From assembly GCA_002306945.1 (NCBI GenBank), contig DBTH01000213.1, forward strand, positions 566 to 11,973: a stretch of 11,408 bases of DNA, written 5' to 3'. This document shows positions 7,231-11,408 of this stretch, piece after piece. Made by a program: the position numbers and the translations under genes. Position 1 is the stretch's first letter; each line of letters starts with the position of its first letter. This DNA comes from Methylacidiphilaceae bacterium UBA1321. Its GTDB lineage: Bacteria > Verrucomicrobiota > Verrucomicrobiia > Methylacidiphilales > UBA1321. Under the pieces are notes generated by a model that was given only the letters and a program-made list of their open reading frames with translations, ran no database searches and was not told the origin of the DNA.

Positions 7231-7288
7231 TTGACACATCCCGGCATTTTGTGTCCGACCCTCTTGATAGAGCGGCGGGGTGTGTCAA
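7231..7288. repeat. Palindromic repeat, copy 4 (compact inverted pair)
   Basis: Starts TTGACACATCCC and ends GGGGTGTGTCAA, so the element is bounded by inverted copies of the family's terminal sequence. Inside are an imperfect inner hairpin with CGGCA/TGTCCG arms and a reduced outer stem CTCTTGATAGAG. It looks like a REP pair collapsed by deletion of one inner arm. It sits between arsA and the arsC-acr3 unit. Confidence 0.75.
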
Positions 7289-7321
7289 TCTTCACCAGAG
7301 TTCTCGCTATACTTATCTGTA

Positions 7322-7340
7322 TATAATACCTTAAAAAGGT
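7322..7340 (+). promoter_or_regulatory. Candidate -10 box and operator dyad of arsC
   Basis: A perfect TATAAT (7322-7327) lies 22 nt before the arsC ATG, with no good -35 at the right distance (TTCTCG at 7301-7306 is 15 nt upstream). The overlapping dyad ACCTT-AAA-AAGGT (7328-7340) could be a repressor site. AAGG (7336-7339) also serves as the ribosome binding site, 10 nt before the ATG. This suggests arsC-acr3-GNAT can be transcribed separately from arsRDA. Confidence 0.4.
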
Positions 7341-7349
7341 TATAGAATT

Positions 7350-7796
7350 ATGAGCAAACCCCTGATCCTGGTTCTTTGCACGGGCAACTCCTGCCGCAGT
7401 CATCTTGCGGAAGGAATATTGCGAAACGGCGCGGACGATCTTTTCGAGGTGCACAGCGCCGGTTCCAAACCCGTCGGCTACGTCCACCCCAAGGCGATTC
7501 AGGTGATGCAGGAAATCGGCATCGATATTTCCTCACACACGTCCAAGCACATGAACGAATTTCTCTCCCGGCAAGTCAACACGGTCATCACCGTTTGCGG
7601 CAACGCGGATCAGGCCTGCCCGATGTTTCCGGGTCAGGTGAACCGTTACCACTGGGGTTTCGACGATCCGGCTCACGCCACGGGAAGCGACGAGGAAGTG
7701 CTTGCGGTTTTTCGCCGCGTGCGCGACCAGATCAAACTTGTTTTTGAAGCCTACGCCGCCGGTTATCGCCAATCTTTAAAAGACCACTCGCTATGA
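7350..7796 (+). CDS. arsC: Arsenate reductase, thioredoxin-coupled (LMW-PTPase fold)
   Basis: Reduces As(V) to As(III) in the cytoplasm so that it can be exported by Acr3. The 148 aa have the low-molecular-weight phosphatase P-loop CTGNSCRS with nucleophile Cys10 and Arg16. The redox pair Cys83 and Cys90 lies in [10 protein letters not shown], the position of the Cys82/Cys89 disulfide cascade in the S. aureus pI258 enzyme. A DDPA block near 105-108 supplies the general-acid Asp. This places it in the thioredoxin-dependent branch, not the glutaredoxin-dependent E. coli R773 type. The ATG at 7350 has AAGG 10 nt upstream. The stop codon overlaps the acr3 start (ATGA, 7793-7796), implying translational coupling. 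Confidence 0.96.
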   Translation: MSKPLILVLCTGNSCRSHLAEGILRNGADDLFEVHSAGSKPVGYVHPKAIQVMQEIGIDISSHTSKHMNEFLSRQVNTVITVCGNADQACPMFPGQVNRYHWGFDDPAHATGSDEEVLAVFRRVRDQIKLVFEAYAAGYRQSLKDHSL

Positions 7797-8893
7797 CGTC
7801 ATCCACCAAACAACTCGACTTCTTCGAACGCTATCTTTCCCTCTGGGTATTGGCCTGCATGATCGTGGGAGTTACCGCTGGGAAACTTTTTCCCGAACTC
7901 ACTCGTCAATTCAGCGCCTGGGAATTCGGACAGAACTCACATGTGAACGTCGCCATCGCAGTGCTCATCTGGCTAATGATCTACCCGATGATGTTGAAAA
8001 TTGATTTTGGCGGTCTCAAGGGCGTGGCTAAAAAACCGAAGGGTTTGCTCGTAACGTTGGGAGTGAATTGGCTGGTCAAGCCATTCAGCATGGCGTTGCT
8101 CGGCTGGTTCTTTATCCAGACCGTTTTTTCCTCATGCCTGGGATGGATTGCCCCGGAGACCGCTCATAACTACACGGCGGGATTAATCATTCTGGCTGCC
8201 GCGCCATGCACAGCGATGGTCTTTGTCTGGAGCTATCTCACAGATGGCGACAGCCACTATACATTAGCGCAAGTGGCCATCAACGACCTCATCATGATCT
8301 TTGCCTTTGCGCCCATCGTGATGTTTCTCGTAGGCGTGAGCGGTGTTCACATTCCGGCCAACGTACTGTTGGTTTCCGTGCTCGTGTTCATCGTCATCCC
8401 GCTTTCGGCCGGAGCCGTCAGTCGCTACGCGTTCATTCGCGCCAAGGGATTGCATTGGTTCGAATCGGCTTTCCTGCCGAAGTTTCGGCCGGTGACAATC
8501 CTCTCGCTATTGGCCACTCTCGTTTTGATCTTCGCGTTTCAGGCCGAGAACATCCTCGGCAACTGGACAGCCGTCGTGCTATTGGCGGTGCCGATTCTGA
8601 TCCAGGTCTATTTCAACTCCGGCCTCACTTACCTGCTCATGCGCCAACTGAACGTGCCGCACAACATTGCCACGCCCGGTTCGCTCATCGGCGCGAGCAA
8701 CTTCTTTGAATTGGCCGTAGCGGTGGCCATTACGCTGTTTGGACCGACCAGCCCGGCGGCACTGGCCACGGTGGTCGGCGTGCTGGTCGAAGTACCCGTG
8801 ATGCTCTCGGTCTGCCGCATCTGCATTAATTCCAAAGATTGGTATCAGCGGAAACCGGCTCACGCAGAACGGGAAAAAGCGACTGTCAGCTAA
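7793..8893 (+). CDS. acr3: Acr3 arsenite efflux permease
   Basis: Inner-membrane exporter of arsenite in the Acr3 (BART) superfamily. The 366 aa are very hydrophobic, with about ten predicted membrane helices between residues 14 and 342. The family's conserved cysteine in the fourth helix is Cys139 ([13 protein letters not shown]). The conserved late glutamate is Glu333 ([10 protein letters not shown]). The N-terminal cytoplasmic stretch and the short charged tail are normal. It overlaps arsC by 4 nt. It is Acr3, not ArsB, on sequence and helix number. Acr3 can work alone using the membrane potential; with arsA present in the same locus, an ArsA-energised pump is likely but inferred. Confidence 0.97.
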   Translation: MTSSTKQLDFFERYLSLWVLACMIVGVTAGKLFPELTRQFSAWEFGQNSHVNVAIAVLIWLMIYPMMLKIDFGGLKGVAKKPKGLLVTLGVNWLVKPFSMALLGWFFIQTVFSSCLGWIAPETAHNYTAGLIILAAAPCTAMVFVWSYLTDGDSHYTLAQVAINDLIMIFAFAPIVMFLVGVSGVHIPANVLLVSVLVFIVIPLSAGAVSRYAFIRAKGLHWFESAFLPKFRPVTILSLLATLVLIFAFQAENILGNWTAVVLLAVPILIQVYFNSGLTYLLMRQLNVPHNIATPGSLIGASNFFELAVAVAITLFGPTSPAALATVVGVLVEVPVMLSVCRICINSKDWYQRKPAHAEREKATVS

Positions 8894-8897
8894 TTTT

Positions 8898-9344
8898 ATG
8901 AATGTGGAAATACGGGAATTTTCCAATAAAGATTATCCGGCGGCATTGGCCTTGTGGCAGGAGACCGAGGGAATCGGCATCAGTGATGCCGATTCCCTCG
9001 AAAACATCGAACGCTATTTGCGCCGTAATCCGGGTATGAGCTTTGTTGCAACAGTGGAAGGCAAGTTAGTGGGAACTCTGCTCGGCGGTCATGATGGACG
9101 CCGCGGCTATCTGCATCACTTGGTGGTTGCGGCGGCGTGGCGGCATCAGCGTATCGGCAAGGGATTGGTGGAAGCCAGCCTGGCCGTACTGAAGGAACAG
9201 GGAATTCAAAAATGCCATCTGTTTGTGTTCAAGTGCAACTTCCAGGCGCTCGCCTTCTGGAACTCAATGAATTGGGAGCAACGGGATGACATCACCATTA
9301 TGTCGCAGGATCTGACCTGTGCCGGACGCGATTGCGCGTGTTAA
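8898..9344 (+). CDS. GNAT-family N-acetyltransferase in the ars operon
   Basis: The 148 aa form one GNAT domain. Motif A, LHHLVVAAAWRHQRIGKGL, carries the acetyl-CoA pyrophosphate-binding R/Q-x-x-G-x-G signature. Motif B is near FKCNFQALAFWNSMNW. The N-terminal part with GIGISDADS and the RRNPGMSFVA segment resembles a widespread YpeA-like group. The gene starts 4 nt after the acr3 stop, so it belongs to the same transcript. Its substrate is unknown. GNAT proteins occur in ars operons (ArsN acts on arsinothricin or phosphinothricin), but this sequence does not look like classical ArsN1, so I do not assign that function. The C-terminus carries a Cys-containing tail (Cys141, Cys146, Cys148) beyond the usual domain end. 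A perfect 16-bp inverted repeat lies inside the coding sequence at 8966-9000. Confidence 0.88.
   Translation: MNVEIREFSNKDYPAALALWQETEGIGISDADSLENIERYLRRNPGMSFVATVEGKLVGTLLGGHDGRRGYLHHLVVAAAWRHQRIGKGLVEASLAVLKEQGIQKCHLFVFKCNFQALAFWNSMNWEQRDDITIMSQDLTCAGRDCAC
8966..9000. repeat. Perfect 16-bp inverted repeat with 3-nt loop inside the GNAT gene
   Basis: CGAGGGAATCGGCATC (8966-8981) is followed by AGT and then its exact reverse complement (8985-9000). It is in the coding frame and encodes residues from about 23 to 35 (EGIGISDADSLE). As RNA it would be a very stable hairpin early in the message. Confidence 0.95.
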
Positions 9345-9442
9345 CCGCGATATCCGCCATCTCAACCGATTCTTCGACTACGTTGCGCTCTGATCCAGCG
9401 TGATGCTGAACCCAGTTACGCGAAGCGTTATTGGATGCAACG
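9345..9442. other. Spacer after the GNAT gene
   Basis: No gene, clear terminator or promoter was seen between the GNAT stop and the end of the minus-strand gene remnant. The ars operon therefore lacks an obvious rho-independent terminator. Confidence 0.4.
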
Positions 9443-9630
9443 TCACGTTGACTTTTTGTAATTGAACTGCCAGAAGCCGACGAGGGGTTTGTTGGTCTTG
9501 AGTTCGCGGGCTATGACGACGACGTAGACGGGGCCTTCGAGGAGAGGCTTGGTGATGGCGACGGAGCGGATTAATTTCGACAAATGATCTGCGCCGGGGT
9601 TTGTTTTTTTGACATTGATCTGGGAATGCG
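9443..9630 (-). pseudogene. 3' remnant of an unidentified minus-strand gene
   Basis: On the minus strand a reading frame ends with TGA at 9443-9445 and gives a C-terminus that includes LLEGPVYVVVIAREL and ends LVGFWQFNYKKST. Its codons use C or G at third positions strongly (for example runs of GTC, CTC, CGC), as in the debranching-enzyme gene, which argues that this was real coding DNA on this strand. Upstream the frame runs straight into the oppositely oriented glycosyltransferase gene at 9648, so there is no room for a full-length gene. The 5' part has been lost, probably by rearrangement. The beta-strand-like end with VVVIARE is reminiscent of the C-terminus of some SAM-dependent methyltransferases, but this is too weak to name it. 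The left boundary of the remnant is approximate. Confidence 0.5.
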
Positions 9631-9647
9631 CCAAATAAGGAGCACAG

Positions 9648-10415
9648 ATGAATGCGCTTGATCCCATTCGGAAATTTTCCCTGGTCATTCCTGCTCACAA
9701 CGAGGCGGAAGCGTTGCCTCCGACCATTCTGGCGATCCTCAAGGAATTCGAGGGCCGAAAGGTGGAGTTGGAAATCCTGGTGGTCAACGACAACAGTTCG
9801 GACGGAACGGAGAAGGTCTTGCAGGAACTCTCGACCAGGCATTCGCAGGTGCGTTACATCAATAATCATCCGCCGCATGGATTTGGTCAGGCGGTGCGTC
9901 GCGGGCTGGAGAATTACAGTGGCGACGCGGTGGCGATCGTGATGGCGGACGGTTCGGATTTGCCCCACGACATTCTGGTTTATTATCACCGCCTGGACGA
10001 AGGAGTGCATTGCGCGTTCGGATCGCGGTTCATGCCGGGGGCGAAGATTGTGGATTATCCGGCTCTGAAACTTTTTCTCAACCGCATGGCCAATCTCTTC
10101 ATCCGCCTGTTGTTCGGGTTCCGTTACAACGACGTGACCAATGCATTCAAGGCTTATCGTCGCGAGGTCATCGACGGTTGCCAGCCGCTGTTGTCGAATC
10201 ATTTCAATCTTACGGTGGAGATTCCGCTCAAAGCCATCGTGCGCGGTTATACTTACACCATTGTTCCGACCGGCTGGATCAACCGCAAGACGGGCGAGTC
10301 CAAGCTCAAGATCAAGGAGATGGGCAGCCGTTACCTGTTCATCGTCCTTTATGTCCTATTGGAAAAATGGCTTTCCAAGGGTGATTACCGCGTCCGGGAC
10401 GTTTCTTCCAAGTAG
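9648..10415 (+). CDS. Family 2 glycosyltransferase (polyprenyl-phosphate sugar transferase type)
   Basis: A cytoplasmic-face GT-A fold enzyme that transfers a sugar from a nucleotide donor, most likely to a lipid carrier. The 255 aa start with the GT2 motif SLVIPAHNEA (11-20), then VVNDNSSDGT (45-54), and the acidic metal-binding region MADGSDLPHDIL (99-110). FGSRF, the lysine/asparagine-rich NDVTNAFKAYRR block (161-172) and NRKTGESKLKIKEMGSRYL (212-230) follow. There are no transmembrane helices of the DPM1-C or GtrB type, although residues 228-241 are hydrophobic. AAGGAG (9637-9642), 5 nt upstream, supports the start. It is convergent with the membrane glycosyltransferase, 19 bp apart, and both probably belong to a surface-glycan locus that continues to the right. 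Donor and acceptor are not deducible. Confidence 0.92.
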   Translation: MNALDPIRKFSLVIPAHNEAEALPPTILAILKEFEGRKVELEILVVNDNSSDGTEKVLQELSTRHSQVRYINNHPPHGFGQAVRRGLENYSGDAVAIVMADGSDLPHDILVYYHRLDEGVHCAFGSRFMPGAKIVDYPALKLFLNRMANLFIRLLFGFRYNDVTNAFKAYRREVIDGCQPLLSNHFNLTVEIPLKAIVRGYTYTIVPTGWINRKTGESKLKIKEMGSRYLFIVLYVLLEKWLSKGDYRVRDVSSK

Positions 10416-10434
10416 GAGGACGGCGACGCACGTT

Positions 10435-11408
10435 TCAATCGCGCAAGTTGGGGCGACCTTTTGAAATGTTTAGCCATTGCCACAGGATCAACGCGCCTGA
10501 CGCGACGGCTGGCAAAAAGATATATTCGATTTCGCCGCGGAAGCGGGCTTGCCCGACGTGGGTAATGCCGTAGATGATGGAGTAAAGGACGAAATAGAAG
10601 CCCAATATCAGAATGTATTCCTGTTTCCAGGGACGGAAGCGGATGGCGGCCACGAGCATAAGGAACAGGAACAGGCTCCAGTAGCTGATTTGCAACAGAC
10701 GGAAGCGGAGCGCCTCGCTATCGCCGGTGCTGCGTTCGAAGCGAGTCGGTGTCGCCGTCCAGAACCAGAGGATTTTCTTCGCTGTTCTTTCAACGAATTT
10801 ATCCGGCTCGGCTTTGCAATAAGCCCAAGCTTCTTTTTGGAGCGCTTCCATCAGGACGATTTCGGGAACCTTGCCTTGGAGAGCCAAGGATTTGGGTGGG
10901 TATTTATTGGTGATCTCGATATCGCCGCCTTCAGCGTAGCCGGTGCCGGTGGCGTGGGGATTGTTGCCCATCCAGAATTCCTTGCCGAAGCTGTCTTTGA
11001 TCAGGAGGAGTCGTCCGTGAACCTGGTAATTGCGAATGGTCCACGGCGTCAACGCGAGCAGGGTGAGAATTCCGGCGGAAAGGATCGCGGTGAACGCACC
11101 CCATTTTTCCCCGACGAGTGCGCCGATCAACAGCACGAACGAAATGCCGCCCATGATGGGAAGGAGGACGGGTTGAAATAGGCCGGCCAGTCCGGTGCCG
11201 AGTCCCGCCCAGAGAATGCGGGGCGAATTGTGTTTTTCGGGCAGGGTCAACCACGCATATAAAAGCCAGGGATGGAAGGTGAAAACAAACGCGGTGTGGT
11301 GATAACGGGTAACGTACCACGCATAGAGAGGCATCAGGCAGGTGATCCAGCGGCAGAGTGTGGCGGTTTTATCGTCGAACCAACGTTGCGCGAGCCCACC
11401 GCCGGGAA
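10435..11408 (-). CDS. Multi-pass membrane protein, ArnT/PMT-like glycosyltransferase (C-terminal part)
   Basis: The minus-strand frame has no stop up to the right edge, so the gene is cut by the window; 323 residues of its C-terminal part are visible. An ATG at 11334 is internal, because the frame continues upstream with plausible sequence (RWFDDKTATLCRWI). Several hydrophobic helices are seen: WLLYAWLTL, LAGLFQPVLLPIMGGISFVLLIG, ILTLLALTPW, SLFLFLMLVAAI, ILILGFYFVLYSIIYG and the last one around FLPAVASGALILWQWL. Soluble loops hold IRNYQVHGRLLLIKDSFG and GNNPHATGTGY, which in this family are periplasmic and follow the last transmembrane bundle. HVGQARFRGEIEYIFLPAVA near the end corresponds to the H-x-x-RYR-like block common to lipid-linked sugar transferases (GT39/GT83 group). 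The likely role is moving a sugar from a polyprenyl-phosphate donor to an acceptor outside the membrane. The neighbouring GT2 enzyme could make that donor; this pairing is inferred. Confidence 0.82.
   Translation of the reverse strand, partial: PGGGLAQRWFDDKTATLCRWITCLMPLYAWYVTRYHHTAFVFTFHPWLLYAWLTLPEKHNSPRILWAGLGTGLAGLFQPVLLPIMGGISFVLLIGALVGEKWGAFTAILSAGILTLLALTPWTIRNYQVHGRLLLIKDSFGKEFWMGNNPHATGTGYAEGGDIEITNKYPPKSLALQGKVPEIVLMEALQKEAWAYCKAEPDKFVERTAKKILWFWTATPTRFERSTGDSEALRFRLLQISYWSLFLFLMLVAAIRFRPWKQEYILILGFYFVLYSIIYGITHVGQARFRGEIEYIFLPAVASGALILWQWLNISKGRPNLRD

Larger units (their letters stand above)
7142..7349. other. arsA-arsC spacer with repeat copy 4 and arsC promoter
   Basis: The spacer begins with ATTAAAG (7153-7159) within AAGTATAG (7157-7164), and CTATACTT (7307-7314) is its exact reverse complement. 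A strong AGGAAGGA (7176-7183) precedes an ATG at 7194 by 10 nt. The resulting 46-codon ORF (to 7334) reads through repeat copy 4 and matches nothing I recognise; it may be the start of a gene destroyed by the repeat. The arsC promoter region is at the right end. Confidence 0.5.

Noticed and set aside
9745..9980. Unusual DGSD in place of the DxD-type motif in the GT2 enzyme, considered as a defect
   Set aside because: As I recall, ADGSD/ADLSD is common in this GT2 subgroup together with the FGSRF and TNAFKAYRR blocks, so the enzyme looks intact.
9378..10202. Minus-strand ORF of 274 codons over the GT2 gene
   Set aside because: It lies antisense to a well-conserved glycosyltransferase and its peptide is Arg/His-rich with no known motif.
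10549..11181. Plus-strand ORF of 210 codons opposite the membrane glycosyltransferase
   Set aside because: The minus-strand frame has membrane helices and family motifs; the plus-strand peptide is Glu/Phe-rich antisense.

Overview
The window is a bacterial chromosomal segment with moderately high GC in its genes. Its central block is a complete arsenic-resistance locus of about 5 kb (4104-9344). On the left are a cobyric acid synthase gene and a glycogen-debranching enzyme gene. On the right are genes of cell-surface glycan or lipid-linked sugar assembly. No rRNA, tRNA, phage, transposase or CRISPR gene is visible. The organism cannot be named from this sequence. The gene families and a short palindromic repeat family are compatible with a Gram-negative environmental bacterium; a Verrucomicrobiota/Lentisphaerota-type genome is only a guess.

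Layout: (1) 141-1559 cobQ/cbiP, cobyric acid synthase. (2) 1718-3694 amylo-alpha-1,6-glucosidase-type debranching enzyme, with a 158-bp AT-richer stretch before its likely start. (3) 3695-4103 spacer with the first palindromic repeat and the ars promoter. (4) 4104-9344 arsR, arsD, arsA, arsC, acr3 and a GNAT acetyltransferase, all on the + strand. (5) 9345-9647 spacer holding the 3' end of an otherwise missing minus-strand gene. (6) 9648-10415 a family 2 glycosyltransferase, convergent with (7) a multi-pass membrane protein of the ArnT/PMT-like glycosyltransferase type, which runs off the right edge.

The ars genes form one coherent system. ArsR is the As(III)-sensing repressor. ArsC (thioredoxin-linked, low-molecular-weight phosphatase fold) reduces arsenate to arsenite. 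ArsD carries arsenite to the ArsA ATPase, and Acr3 is the membrane exporter. A GNAT acetyltransferase with a short Cys-containing tail follows acr3 by 4 nt and is probably co-transcribed. arsC-acr3-GNAT are tightly packed (ATGA overlap, then a 4-nt gap). By contrast arsR|arsD and arsA|arsC are separated by spacers that contain copies of the palindromic repeat.

The most unusual features are that repeat family (four copies, all at borders of the ars modules, with inner hairpin arms that change sequence but stay palindromic) and a perfect 16-bp inverted repeat with a 3-nt loop inside the GNAT coding sequence. No wholly new biological system is evident; the core is a recognisable arsenic island with unusual punctuation.
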